Source: Bog-793 sp963761425 | GTDB lineage: Bacteria > Actinomycetota > Acidimicrobiia > Acidimicrobiales > Bog-793 | Direction: 5' to 3' | Assembly: GCA_963761425.1 (NCBI GenBank) | Contig: CAVXGQ010000006.1 | Coordinates: forward strand, 1 to 64,000 | Length of the DNA stretch: 64,000 nucleotides | Shown: positions 18,114 to 26,600 of the stretch, in pieces | Numbering within the stretch: position 1 is the stretch's first letter | Layout of the letters: each line of letters starts with the position of its first letter | Notes under the pieces: generated by a model | The model's database searches: none | Told to the model about the DNA's origin: nothing | What the model saw: the letters and a program-made list of their open reading frames with translations, nothing else | Translations under genes and position numbers: made by a program

Positions 18114-19124
18114 ATGCACCCGCCAGCCGACCCGGAGGTGCTCGGGGCCCCCGGTGAGCCCCCCGTCGGTGCTCCGTGCCCGCCGGCAATTGCGGTGGAA
18201 GACCTCACCAAGTCCTACGACGACATCGTCGCGGTGGCCGGATTGGATCTCCGCATCGAGGTAGGCGAAATCTTCGCGCTCTTGGGACCGAACGGCGCGG
18301 GCAAGACCACGACCGTCGAGATCCTCGAGGGATACCGCCATCGGGACGGCGGCCGCGTGTCGGTGCTCGGCCACGATCCCGGCCACGATCGCAGACAGCT
18401 GAAGCCTCGGATCGGGATCGTCCTGCAGTCGACCGGCGTCGACCGCTACCTCACCGTGGCCGAGACGATCCAGATGTACGCGAGCTACTACCCCCATCCC
18501 CGTCCGGTCGGCGAGATCGTCGAGCTGGTCGGGCTGGAGGCGAAACGTGACACCCGGGTCTTGAAGCTCTCGGGCGGTCAACGTCGCCGTCTCGACGTCG
18601 CTATCGCGCTCGCCGGGGACCCCGACCTGCTCTTCCTCGACGAGCCGACCACGGGCTTCGACCCAGGGGCCCGCCGGGAAGCCTGGGAGGTGGTGAAGAA
18701 CCTCGCGGCCCTGGGCAAGACGGTTCTTTTGACGACCCACTACATGGACGAGGCGCAGTACCTGGCCGACCGTGTCGCGGTGATGGCGGCCGGTCGGGTC
18801 GTGGCAACCGGAACCCCGGGTCAGCTGGGCGACCGTCACACCGAGGGCGTCCGCGTCCGTTTCTCGGTTCCCGAGGCCACCGAACTCCCCGCCGACTTGC
18901 AAGGACGACGGTTGGGCCAGGGTCGGGTCGAGCTAGCACCTGACGACCTCCGTCGCACGCTGCACCGCCTCACCGGGTGGTCGATCGAAAACGGGATTGA
19001 ACTCGAGCAGCTCGAAATCGTCCGCAAGTCGCTCGAAGACGTCTATCTCGAACTCACCGGGGAAACCGAGACAGCCGAGGGCACACCCCCAGACGATCCC
19101 GCGACGAAGACCAGGTTGCGATGA
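18114..19124 (+). CDS. ABC-2 type exporter ATPase (DrrA-like)
   Basis: 336 residues. Walker A G-P-N-G-A-G-K-T-T, signature L-S-G-G-Q-R-R-R-L-D-V-A, Walker B L-L-F-L-D-E-P-T-T-G-F-D, H in T-T-H-Y-M-D-E-A-Q. The C-terminal extension of about 80 residues is typical of drug and polyketide exporters. The upstream promoter places transcription at about 18113, so the ATG at 18114 is preferred over the GTG at 18093. It overlaps the permease start by four bases. The palindrome in its promoter suggests ligand-dependent repression, but no regulator gene is adjacent. Confidence 0.93.
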   Translation: MHPPADPEVLGAPGEPPVGAPCPPAIAVEDLTKSYDDIVAVAGLDLRIEVGEIFALLGPNGAGKTTTVEILEGYRHRDGGRVSVLGHDPGHDRRQLKPRIGIVLQSTGVDRYLTVAETIQMYASYYPHPRPVGEIVELVGLEAKRDTRVLKLSGGQRRRLDVAIALAGDPDLLFLDEPTTGFDPGARREAWEVVKNLAALGKTVLLTTHYMDEAQYLADRVAVMAAGRVVATGTPGQLGDRHTEGVRVRFSVPEATELPADLQGRRLGQGRVELAPDDLRRTLHRLTGWSIENGIELEQLEIVRKSLEDVYLELTGETETAEGTPPDDPATKTRLR

Positions 19125-19888
19125 AGTCGATCCAGCTCCTTTGTTCCCAGGTTCGTTACGTAAACAAGGCCTTCTGGCGGAACCCGGCGCAGGCCTTCTT
19201 CACGTTCGCCTTCCCCCTCATGTTCCTGGTGATCTTCACGTCGCTGCTCGGTCACCCGGTCCTGCACATCGGCGGACGAACGATTCACTATTCGACCTAT
19301 TACGTCGCAGCGATGGCCGCGTACGCGGTCATCGGCGCCTGTTTCAACAACCTGGCCATGGTGGTGACCGCCCAGCGGGACGCCGGCATCTTGAAACGGA
19401 CGAACGGGACACCGCTGCCTTCCGCCGTGTATCTCGGGGCGCGGGTGATTCACGCCATCTTCGTCGCCGTGCTGCTCGTCGTGATCACGGCGGCATTCGG
19501 CCGAGCCGTCTACTCGGCCGACATCCCGACCGGCCTGACGCTCGTCCGGTTCCTTGTCGTGCTGGCGGCCGGCTCGGCGAGCTTCGCCGCCCTGGCGTTC
19601 GCCATCACTGCAGCCATACCGAACGCCGACGCCGCGCCCGCCATCGTGAACGCCGCGATCATGCCGCTGCTCTTCATCTCCGGCATTTTCATCCCGTTCG
19701 GCAACAACGCCCCCTCCTGGATCGTCTGGGTCGCCCGGATCTTTCCGGTCAGGCACTTCGCCGTCGGGATACAAGCCGGGTTCCTCGGGACCACGTTCAG
19801 CTGGACCGATGTCCTGGTCGTCGCGGCGTGGGGCGTCGGTGGACTGCTCGTCGCCTCCCGCTACTTCAGCTGGGAACCGCGCACCTGA
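19121..19888 (+). CDS. ABC-2 type exporter permease
   Basis: 255 residues, six predicted helices in the ABC2_membrane pattern. The N-terminal amphipathic segment K-A-F-W-R-N-P-A-Q-A-F-F is followed by T-F-A-F-P-L-M-F. A conserved segment L-L-F-I-S-G-I-F-I-P and P-V-R-H-F-A precede the last helix. It forms a two-gene exporter with the preceding ATPase. The substrate is unknown; DrrAB-like pairs export small lipophilic compounds. Confidence 0.92.
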   Translation: MKSIQLLCSQVRYVNKAFWRNPAQAFFTFAFPLMFLVIFTSLLGHPVLHIGGRTIHYSTYYVAAMAAYAVIGACFNNLAMVVTAQRDAGILKRTNGTPLPSAVYLGARVIHAIFVAVLLVVITAAFGRAVYSADIPTGLTLVRFLVVLAAGSASFAALAFAITAAIPNADAAPAIVNAAIMPLLFISGIFIPFGNNAPSWIVWVARIFPVRHFAVGIQAGFLGTTFSWTDVLVVAAWGVGGLLVASRYFSWEPRT

Positions 19889-20026
19889 TCGCCACCACCA
19901 AGGCGGGGGCGCGCACCACCACCGGGGAAGCGCACCGGGCCGTTTGACGGGCCCAGGCCCGGGTGGTGCAGCACTCCTTCGAGGCGGTCGAGGCCCATCA
20001 CCCCACCTCCGCGTCGGCGGTGACCG

Positions 20027-21328
20027 CTAGGCCAGGCGGAACAGGACCACCGCGGTGGTGACGAGGCTGAACGCGATCACGACTGCCGCGACCGAGTAGG
20101 TGACCACCCGACGTGCGCCCCGCATCCTCAGCTCGGCGGGAATCACCCGACGTTCCAGGGCGAACAAGAACCCGAGGATGATCGGCAGCAGGCAGGCATT
20201 CAGCACCTCGACGTGGATCGTCAAGTTGACGAGATTCGGGGCCACAAGCACGAGCATCACGCCGACGAGCACCCCGAAGACCGCCAGGCCGTAGAAGCCG
20301 GCGGCCCGCGCCGGCGAGTCGTTCAAACTGTGGCGCCAGCCGAGCACCTCGGAGATCCCCCAGGCTCCCGCCAGCGTCACGACGAGCGCCGCGACCACCG
20401 CCGCCCCGACCATGCCGAGACCGAACAGGACGACCGCCCGGTCGTGCCCGAGGAACGGGGTGAGCGCCGACGCGATCGCCCCGACGCTGTTGAGTGCGGT
20501 GCCCCGGTGCGTCACACCGAGTGTCGCGCCGGTGGCCACGATCACGGCCACCATCACGAGTTGGGTGATCACCGATCCTGCGGCCGTGTCCAGCCGGGCG
20601 GACCGTAACGCGGCACGCAGACCAAGCCCGCGCCGGTCTTTGTCGACCACGGCTTCCTGCTGGTAAAAGACCATCCACGGCATGATCACCGCGCCGACGT
20701 TGGCGGCGAGCAGGGTGGCGAAACCGCTGGTCGCATGGATCGGGTTCCCGAGATCGTGGAGGATCGCGCCGACGTGCGGGTGGGCGAAGAGCGCCGCCGG
20801 CACGAACAGCAGCTCGAGCGCACCCACCGCGAGGCCGACGTGCTCCACCCGGCGGTACCGCCCGAGCAGGACGAGCGCGATCAGTACGGCTGCCGCAGTG
20901 CCGGTGGCGAGCCATCGCGGGATCCCGACCAGGGTCCCGACGCCAGCGATGCCGGCGAACTCGGTGACGAGCGCTCCAACACAGGCAACAAAGAGCGCCG
21001 ACGCCGACAGGAGCGCCCAGCGCGACCCATAGGTCCGGCGGATGAGGGCGCCGTGACCCTGTCCGGTCACCAGCCCGAGCCGGGCCGTCATTTCCTGCAC
21101 GAAGTACAGCGCCGGGATGAGAACCAGCTGCGGCAGCACCAGCGCGTAGCGAAACCGAGCACCGGACTGGGCCGCGGTGATCACGCTCCCGGCGTCGGTG
21201 TTGGCCAGCATCACCATCACCCCGGGCCCGACCATGACGAGAAGCGCCGCCCGGGCGAGGGACCCCCTGCCCGTCCGTGCCGCGGTCAAGGTGATCGGGG
21301 AGGCGCTGGGACCTGCCACGGCCGCCAC
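20027..21328 (-). CDS. NRAMP-family divalent metal transporter with atypical metal-site motifs
   Basis: 433 residues, about 11 helices. Helix 1 reads A-N-T-D-A-G-S-V-I-T rather than the D-P-G-N of Mn/Fe NRAMP proteins. Helix 6 reads I-M-P-W-M-V-F-Y-Q-Q rather than the M-P-H motif. Both features recall NRAMP-related proteins, some of which carry magnesium (family knowledge; substrate here is inference). The start codon is preceded by GGAAAGGG. Two CCTGA/TCAGG palindromes lie just upstream, suggesting metal-responsive control. Confidence 0.85.
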   Translation of the reverse strand: MAAVAGPSASPITLTAARTGRGSLARAALLVMVGPGVMVMLANTDAGSVITAAQSGARFRYALVLPQLVLIPALYFVQEMTARLGLVTGQGHGALIRRTYGSRWALLSASALFVACVGALVTEFAGIAGVGTLVGIPRWLATGTAAAVLIALVLLGRYRRVEHVGLAVGALELLFVPAALFAHPHVGAILHDLGNPIHATSGFATLLAANVGAVIMPWMVFYQQEAVVDKDRRGLGLRAALRSARLDTAAGSVITQLVMVAVIVATGATLGVTHRGTALNSVGAIASALTPFLGHDRAVVLFGLGMVGAAVVAALVVTLAGAWGISEVLGWRHSLNDSPARAAGFYGLAVFGVLVGVMLVLVAPNLVNLTIHVEVLNACLLPIILGFLFALERRVIPAELRMRGARRVVTYSVAAVVIAFSLVTTAVVLFRLA

Positions 21329-21342
21329 CCTTTCCGGTTCAC

Positions 21343-21384
21343 CTGAGCTTGTGGCTCAGGGCTACCTGAATATAACTCTCAGGC
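21343..21384 (-). promoter_or_regulatory. Two tandem CCTGA/TCAGG palindromes upstream of the NRAMP-like gene
   Basis: Dyad 1 is CCTGAGC-5 nt-GCTCAGG (21343-21361), a perfect 7-bp stem 15 bases before the start codon. Dyad 2 is CCTGA-9 nt-TCAGG (21366-21384), containing TATATT on the minus strand. They may be operator sites (DtxR/MntR style) or a leader hairpin. Confidence 0.5.
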
Positions 21385-21945
21385 AAGCCTCAGACCCAGG
21401 GACGAAGGTCACCTCCGAGGCTGAAACCGGACGGCGCAGGCCAGTTTGCTTCGCACCCGACGCCAGTACCGACGCGGTTCTCCAGACAGCCGCCAGGCAA
21501 TCCGGCTTCCCCGAGGAATCCCCGCCAGCTCGAATCAACCTCGCCCGTCGGCGGAGACTCCGGGGTAAACCCCGACGCCCCCGCCAACTGGTCAAGGTCG
21601 GGGCCAACAGTTCACCGACGCGACAGTCGGCCACCTGGCTCACCCGAAGCGAAGGCACCAAGCACCTTGACCGTCCGCCGTCAGACAGTGAGTCGCACGG
21701 GCACGGTGACGAGGACGCCGCACAGTACCGAGACACACGAGCGACACGAAGGAAATCGCGCCGAACAGGTCCTCCACCGCGAACCTGCTCGCGTACGGTC
21801 GATCCCTTCGGCGTGACGACCCCGGCGTACGGCAGTCAGCCGTCTAACGGGCTCTTCGGATTTCAGCGGGGTCTAGCGGACTCGAACTCCTTGGTGCTTC
21901 CAAGGGTTTCCTGCCCCCGATCTGCTGCGTCCTCAACTGGTCATC
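21385..21945. other. Intergenic, no gene seen
   Basis: About 560 bp between the NRAMP-like promoter and the IS30 left end. No credible coding frame or RNA structure was recognised. Confidence 0.5.
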
Positions 21946-23187
21946 GCAACACCTCTCTGATCGGCGAACACTGACGTCGTCGATGGGGAGGAACGGTGAT
22001 GGCGAGGTTCACAGAAGCCGACAGGGCGACGATCTGGGAGATGCGGGAGGCCGGCGTGCCGGTGAAGCGCATCGCCAAGCACCTCGGACGCCAGAACTCT
22101 TCGCTTCGGAAGTTGATCGCCGACGCAGGGGGGAGACGACCGCACGAACGAGGGCGTGCTGAGCTCAGGCTCTCCCTTGAAGAGCGAGAAGAGATTTCGC
22201 GAGGACTCGCCGCAGGTCTCTCGATCCGGGTGATCTCGACCGGACTCGGGCGTGCGCCCTCGACGGTGTGTCGAGAGGTGAACGCGAATGGCGGCCGTCA
22301 GCATTACCGAGCGCTCGTTGCCGATCGGGGTGCGCAACGACGCGCGCTGCGACCCAGACGAGCGAAGCTTTCCCGGTGCCGACGGCTCAGATCGACCGTC
22401 GAACGAAAGCTCGAGGCCAGGTGGTCACCCGAGCAGATCTCCGCGTGGTTGGCTCTTAGCTATCCGAATGATCCGGAGATGCGGGTGTCCCACGAGACCA
22501 TCTACCAGTCGCTGTTCGTCCAGGGCCGTGGAGCGCTTCGGAAAGAGCTCCACACCTGCCTGCGAAGCGGTCGGGCGATGCGAAGAGCCAAGGCCTACAC
22601 CAAGGGCGGGATCGGCCAAGGACAGCTCCGCAACATGGTGATGATCTCCGAGCGACCGGCCGAGGTCGCCGACCGCGCCGTGCCCGGGCACTGGGAGGGT
22701 GATCTCATCTTCGGCAAGAAGATGACCGCAATCGGAACCCTCGTCGAACGTCACAGCCGCTACGTCATCTTGTTGAAGCTGCCCCACGGGAACACCGCCG
22801 AGTCGGTCCGCACCGCACTCGCGAAGCGCATCGTCACGCTTCCCGTCCAGCTCCGCAGATCGATCACCTGGGACCAGGGAAAGGAGATGGCCGAGCACGT
22901 CCAGTTCACGATCGACACCGGGGTGCAGATCTACTTCTGCGACCCGAAGAGCCCCTGGCAACGCGGCAGCAACGAGAACACGAACGGTCTCTTGCGCCAA
23001 TATCTGCCGAAGTCAACGGATCTCTCTCAGTGCACCCAACGCGAGCTCGATGCCATCGCTCGTTCCCTCAACAACAGACCTCGACAGACGCTCGGGTGGA
23101 TGACACCATCTCAGGCGTTCGTCAAGGCTGTTGCGTTGACCGCTTGAGCGCGCAGCACTTCGGGGACGCTGATCGGATTGTTGTTGC
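21946..23187 (+). mobile_element. IS30-family insertion sequence
   Basis: About 1.24 kb with one transposase gene. Imperfect 21-bp terminal inverted repeats: left 21946-21966 and right 23167-23187 share GCAACA, seven variable bases, then GATCGGCG versus GATCAGCG. The exact outer ends may lie a few bases further out. It inserted upstream of a small membrane-protein gene. The transposase is intact, so the element may be active. Confidence 0.75.
21999..23147 (+). CDS. IS30-family transposase
   Basis: 382 residues. N-terminal helix-turn-helix domains (F-T-E-A-D-R-A-T-I-W-E-M, then S-T-V-C-R-E-V-N), then Y-Q-S-L-F and a rve catalytic core. DDE residues: D in G-H-W-E-G-D-L-I, D in T-W-D-Q-G-K-E-M, and E in G-S-N-E-N-T-N-G-L-L-R-Q-Y. 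The ending L-N-N-R-P-R-Q-T-L-G-W is also typical. The ATG at 21999 has GGAGG seven bases upstream. Confidence 0.95.
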   Translation: MARFTEADRATIWEMREAGVPVKRIAKHLGRQNSSLRKLIADAGGRRPHERGRAELRLSLEEREEISRGLAAGLSIRVISTGLGRAPSTVCREVNANGGRQHYRALVADRGAQRRALRPRRAKLSRCRRLRSTVERKLEARWSPEQISAWLALSYPNDPEMRVSHETIYQSLFVQGRGALRKELHTCLRSGRAMRRAKAYTKGGIGQGQLRNMVMISERPAEVADRAVPGHWEGDLIFGKKMTAIGTLVERHSRYVILLKLPHGNTAESVRTALAKRIVTLPVQLRRSITWDQGKEMAEHVQFTIDTGVQIYFCDPKSPWQRGSNENTNGLLRQYLPKSTDLSQCTQRELDAIARSLNNRPRQTLGWMTPSQAFVKAVALTA

Positions 23188-23277
23188 ATCGTGTCAGGTG
23201 GAGTTCTCGACGAGCACCTACGCTCATTACACAAGGTGGCATTGCGACGATTCCCTCGAACCCCGAGAGAAGGTGTC

Positions 23278-23475
23278 ATGTTCGACGAAATGATCGCCGC
23301 CTCTCGCTCGACTGCTCCGTGGGCGATCGCGCTTTACGTGGTCGCGCTCATAGCCGTCGTCGTCGGCGTGGACTTCCTGTTCTTCGGGCACCACTTCTGG
23401 TATCGGCTGATCGCAAACGTCGGAATAGTGCTGGTATTTGCGGCGTTCGGCCTGAGATTCCTGAAGCGTTCATGA
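23278..23475 (+). CDS. Small membrane protein, unknown function
   Basis: 65 residues from the ATG at 23278, behind a GAGAGAAGG ribosome site. Two membrane helices (A-I-A-L-Y-V-V-A-L-I-A-V-V-V-G-V and L-I-A-N-V-G-I-V-L-V-F-A-A-F-G) are separated by F-F-G-H-H-F-W-Y-R; the protein ends L-K-R-S. No family recognised. An upstream GTG in the same frame would add an unlikely basic leader. The IS30 right end lies 90 bp upstream, so its native promoter may be displaced. Confidence 0.65.
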   Translation: MFDEMIAASRSTAPWAIALYVVALIAVVVGVDFLFFGHHFWYRLIANVGIVLVFAAFGLRFLKRS

Positions 23476-23510
23476 ATTAACATGTCCCCGAACGCCAGCT
23501 GGGCGGTCTT

Positions 23511-23530
23511 GTAACCGCGGCGCAACTGCC
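23511..23530 (+). promoter_or_regulatory. Direct-repeat operator before lipoprotein copy 3
   Basis: GTAACCGCGGCGCAACTGCC, with half sites at 23511 and 23522 (11 bp apart), 57 bp before the ATG. This is the same spacing to the start as at the response-regulator gene. One mismatch in the second half site. Confidence 0.65.
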
Positions 23531-23587
23531 TGCGGCTCACAATCACCGTGCGGAACGGATGAAGGGAAGGTTCCAGAACCGAGAGTG

Positions 23588-24154
23588 ATGCGAACTGCTC
23601 AAAAAAGGAAGCTGCGTGCCGCAGGGGTCGGGCTGGCGCTTGGCGCCGTGGCGATGTTCTTCGCCGCCTGCGGGGGCGCTTCCGGACCCGGCGTCGCGAG
23701 TCTCGGATCGTCGGCCACGAGCACCACCTCCCCGGCCGCCGGGACATCGAACAGGATCAATGAGACCAACTACTTGGACGCCGTCAAGTTCGCCCAGTGC
23801 ATGCGGACCCATGGCGTGCCGAACATGCCCGATCCAAATAGCGAAGGCGTTTTCGCGCTCCCCGCCGGCAAAAACGGCGGTGGGCTCCTCGAATCGGCGC
23901 AGTACGTGAAAGCCAACAAGGCGTGCCACCACCTGCTCCCGAACGGTGGCGAACCATCTGCAGCCGGAGAGCAAGCCCTAATCGCCCAGGCTCTGAAGTA
24001 CGTCCAGTGCATGCGGACCCACGGCGTGCCGAGCATGCCCGATCCGACGGCGGTGAAAGGCGGGATCACGCAGCGCTTCCCCTTGGGGCCCAACTCGCCG
24101 CAGTTGCAAAAGGCGATGAAGGACTGTCGATCGCTCCCGGGGGGCGCGCCGTGA
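23588..24154 (+). CDS. Twin-CMRxHG lipoprotein, copy 3
   Basis: 188 residues. Basic start, hydrophobic stretch and lipobox F-F-A-A-C-G, then S-G-P-G-V-A-S-L-G-S. Module 1: A-Q-C-M-R-T-H-G-V-P-N-M-P-D-P, later K-A-C-H-H-L-L-P-N-G-G. Module 2: V-Q-C-M-R-T-H-G-V-P-S-M-P-D-P, later D-C-R-S-L-P-G-G. Closest to the frameshifted copy 1. GAAGGGAAGG ribosome site. It lies about 8 kb from its paralogues, separated by the IS30, but keeps the regulon operator. Confidence 0.85.
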   Translation: MRTAQKRKLRAAGVGLALGAVAMFFAACGGASGPGVASLGSSATSTTSPAAGTSNRINETNYLDAVKFAQCMRTHGVPNMPDPNSEGVFALPAGKNGGGLLESAQYVKANKACHHLLPNGGEPSAAGEQALIAQALKYVQCMRTHGVPSMPDPTAVKGGITQRFPLGPNSPQLQKAMKDCRSLPGGAP

Positions 24155-24233
24155 GCAAGCCGCATCCGACCCCCGCACCCGTCCCATAATGCGCATCGAG
24201 ATGTACCGCTGCGACTGTCCCTGAACGATGCTC

Positions 24234-25286
24234 CTATGGGTTGTCAAGCACGAATTGGTGCCGGGGTAACTGGGCGAAGACCTCTCGGGCGACGTAGCGC
24301 TTGAGGCATCGAACGGCCTCTTTCTTCGTTCGGCCGTCTTTCATCCGTCGCTCGATGTAGTGCTGTGTCCGGGGGTCGCAGACCATGCGGGTGAACACGA
24401 TGTGCCAGAGGGCCGAGTTGGCGCTGCGGTCGCCGCCCCGGTTGAGACGATGCCGTTCGTTCTTGCCGCTGCTCGCATCGATGGGAGACACCCCGCAGAG
24501 GTGAGCGAAGGTCGCCTCGCTCTTCAACCGCTCGGGGTTGTCACCGACCGCGACCAGGAGCGCTGTGGCGACGTCGGTGCCCACCCCGATGACCTCGCAC
24601 AGCTCCGGGGCTGTCTCGGTGACCAGCGCCTTCAAGACCGCATCGATCTCCCGGACCTCGTCTTCGAGCGCGATCGCCCGCCGGGCGAGCGTCTTCAAGG
24701 TCTTTTTCGTGAGCGAGACGATGTCGCGCTTGGTGCCCGGCCGATAAGCGGAAGTGCGCTCGAGCACCTGGTAGATGGTCAGCTCACGGAGCTCGGAGCG
24801 GAGCGTGTCCGGAGCGGTCGAGATGAGGCTCCGCATCTGGTTGAGGGCCTGGGTCCGCCCCCGGCGCGCCGAGGATCTCGCGACGCGCAACACCCGCATG
24901 GACTCGACATTGCCGTCCCTCGTCTTCGCCAGCCCCTTGGCCTCACCACCTTGCGCGGCACGAGCAGCAGAGACGGCGTCTTCGGGATCCGACTTGCCTC
25001 GACGACGTCGACGTTGACGATTCGGCCGATCGACCTCGACGACGCGGACCTGGTGGTCGTGGAGGTAACGGGTGAGGCCGGCGCCGTAGCTGCCGGTGCC
25101 CTCGATCCCGACTAGGTTGACCGCTCCGAATCTCGACAACCACCAGTAGAGCTGCCGGTAACCGGAGGGAGTCGTTGGAAAGATCTCCACACCGAGCAGT
25201 GCTCCGTGGTCATCGAGCGCAGCAGCCACGTGGACGTCGAGGTGTGTGTCGACACCCCCGGTGATGCGTGGCGCGATAGTGGTCAT
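24234..25286 (-). CDS. IS110-family transposase (bridge-RNA-guided recombinase class)
   Basis: 350 residues from the second ATG, which has GAAGGG six bases upstream. N-terminal DEDD/RuvC-like domain: G-V-D-T-H-L-D-V-H-V-A-A, then I-E-G-T-G-S-Y-G, and K-S-D-P-E-D-A. Coiled-coil middle. C-terminal Transposase_20 domain: G-V-G-T-D-V-A-T-A-L-L, L-C-G-V-S-P-I-D-A-S-S-G, with the serine of the tyrosine-recombinase-like active centre, and L-N-R-G-G-D-R-S-A-N. Complete by length. Family knowledge: such enzymes work with a structured RNA from the element's non-coding end. Confidence 0.93.
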   Translation of the reverse strand: MTTIAPRITGGVDTHLDVHVAAALDDHGALLGVEIFPTTPSGYRQLYWWLSRFGAVNLVGIEGTGSYGAGLTRYLHDHQVRVVEVDRPNRQRRRRRGKSDPEDAVSAARAAQGGEAKGLAKTRDGNVESMRVLRVARSSARRGRTQALNQMRSLISTAPDTLRSELRELTIYQVLERTSAYRPGTKRDIVSLTKKTLKTLARRAIALEDEVREIDAVLKALVTETAPELCEVIGVGTDVATALLVAVGDNPERLKSEATFAHLCGVSPIDASSGKNERHRLNRGGDRSANSALWHIVFTRMVCDPRTQHYIERRMKDGRTKKEAVRCLKRYVAREVFAQLPRHQFVLDNP

Positions 25287-25292
25287 CGTCAT

Positions 25293-25377
25293 CCCTTCAT
25301 TGATCGATGGGTGGGTGGCACCGCACCGAAAGGACGACGGACAGGACAGCGATGGGCCTGTGCGGCAGGCTCCTATG
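25293..25377 (-). other. Non-coding left end of the IS110 element, possible bridge-RNA source
   Basis: Reads on the minus strand into the transposase gene. Contains a perfect GCCTG-CCGCA-CAGGC hairpin and a longer-range CCGCAC/GTGCGG pairing. At 85 nt it is short compared with known bridge RNAs (about 180 nt), so the RNA might start further upstream, up to about 25560. Confidence 0.35.
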
Positions 25378-25808
25378 AGGTCACTCCGTCCAACCGATGG
25401 GTGTCGAGCAGTGTCCGGGCCGGGCCGACGGATCGTCTTCAGGACAGTCCGAAAGGACGTCAGCCGGTTTTAGATGGAGTCAGACCCGGCTCGGGCACTC
25501 ACTCGAAACGCTGGCCGGTCAAGAAGAGACCGTCAACGTCCAACGCGATCCTCGCTGCCGGGTCGGTGCCGCGCTAGAACGTTCACCCAGTGGGCTCTCT
25601 GAGCCCGACCTGACGAGCGCGGAATCGGCGATTTGCATCCGCGGAACTGTCTCAGAACGTGCAGCCGACAGGATGCCTCGGGGTCGCCCAAAGGAGCCGT
25701 CTTGCGCCCCTGCGGCCGGACGGGCCCACTCGTAAACCACGACCCTGAGCGATCCAGAGCAGTCGGCCTGTGTTGGCCTCTAGGCAGGCGACTTCATCCC
25801 TGAGTGCG
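25378..25808. other. Intergenic, no gene seen
   Basis: About 430 bp between the proposed IS110 end and the SDR promoter. No convincing frame. Confidence 0.45.
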
Positions 25809-25814
25809 TATCTT
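25809..25814 (+). promoter_or_regulatory. -10 box of a leaderless promoter (SDR gene)
   Basis: TATCTT ends 6 bp before the ATG at 25821, so transcription would start at or beside the start codon. No ribosome site precedes the ATG. Confidence 0.55.
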
Positions 25815-25820
25815 GGCATC

Positions 25821-26600
25821 ATGATCGAACAAGACCTGACCATCGAAAAGGATCTCGCCAGATCCGTTGCCCTGGTGACAGGGGCATCGAGCGGCATTGG
25901 GTCCGCTACCGCCACTGCTCTCGCCCACCGCGGTGCTGCCGTCGCCTTGGCAGCACGGCGCAAAGACCGGTTAGACGCACTTGCCGCCGAGATTGAGGCC
26001 CAGGGCGGGACTGCCATCGCGTTGGAGTCAGATGTCACGGACGAACGGCAGGCGCAGGAGGCTGTCGAGCGCACGGTGTCGTCGTTGGGCCGGCTGGACA
26101 TCCTCATCAACAACGCGGGTTTGATGCTGCTGGGTCCGGCCACAGAGGCACCGCTATCGGAGTGGCAGAGTATGGTCGAGCTAAATCTCCTCGGTCTCCT
26201 CTACTGCGCCCATGCGGCTTTACCCCATTTGCTCCGAGCCTTCACCGATGGCCCCCGCCAGGTGGCTGACATGGTGAATATCAGCTCGGTGGCCGGCCGA
26301 GTCGCCCGTAACGGAAACGGCGTGTACAGCCTCACCAAGCACGGAGTCGGGGCTTTCAGCGAGTCGTTGCGTCAAGAGTTGGCCAAGCGGTATGTGCGGG
26401 TCTCACTGGTAGAACCGGGCGCCACCGCCACAGAGCTGGTACTTCACAACCGGACTGAGATACTCGAATCGCTCAGTAGTCAGTCAGGACAGACGATGGA
26501 GGCGGCAGACATCGCCGACGCCATCATCTTCATCGTCACCCGTCCGAGGCACGTGGCCGTTAACGAGATATTGATCAGACCTACCGAGCAGGAGCGGTAA
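25821..26600 (+). CDS. Short-chain dehydrogenase/reductase (YdfG-like)
   Basis: 259 residues, classical SDR. Nucleotide motif T-G-A-S-S-G-I-G, R-R after strand 2 (NADP preference), N-N-A-G, catalytic S in N-I-S-S-V-A-G-R, and Y-S-L-T-K (YxxxK). Position and ending (L-I-R-P-T-E-Q-E-R) match NADP-dependent alcohol or 3-hydroxy-acid dehydrogenases of the YdfG type. The ATG at 25821 is chosen because a -10 box lies just upstream; the frame opens at 25770. Single gene; substrate unknown. Confidence 0.93.
   Translation: MIEQDLTIEKDLARSVALVTGASSGIGSATATALAHRGAAVALAARRKDRLDALAAEIEAQGGTAIALESDVTDERQAQEAVERTVSSLGRLDILINNAGLMLLGPATEAPLSEWQSMVELNLLGLLYCAHAALPHLLRAFTDGPRQVADMVNISSVAGRVARNGNGVYSLTKHGVGAFSESLRQELAKRYVRVSLVEPGATATELVLHNRTEILESLSSQSGQTMEAADIADAIIFIVTRPRHVAVNEILIRPTEQER

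Larger units (their letters stand above)
24230..25377 (-). mobile_element. IS110-family insertion sequence (boundaries proposed)
   Basis: One intact IS110 transposase flanked by 9-bp direct repeats GCTCCTATG at 24230-24238 and 25369-25377. The left repeat overlaps the transposase stop codon. IS110 elements lack terminal inverted repeats and end in short target core duplications, so these repeats are plausible borders; chance cannot be excluded. The element lies just after lipoprotein copy 3. Confidence 0.55.

Noticed and set aside
17805..18902. Long minus-strand frame opposite the ABC ATPase (365 codons)
   Set aside because: Antisense of clear ATPase motifs in high-GC DNA; no recognisable product.
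21341..21390. yybP-ykoY (Mn) or M-box (Mg) riboswitch before the NRAMP-like gene
   Set aside because: The conserved riboswitch core sequences were not found; only simple palindromes are visible.
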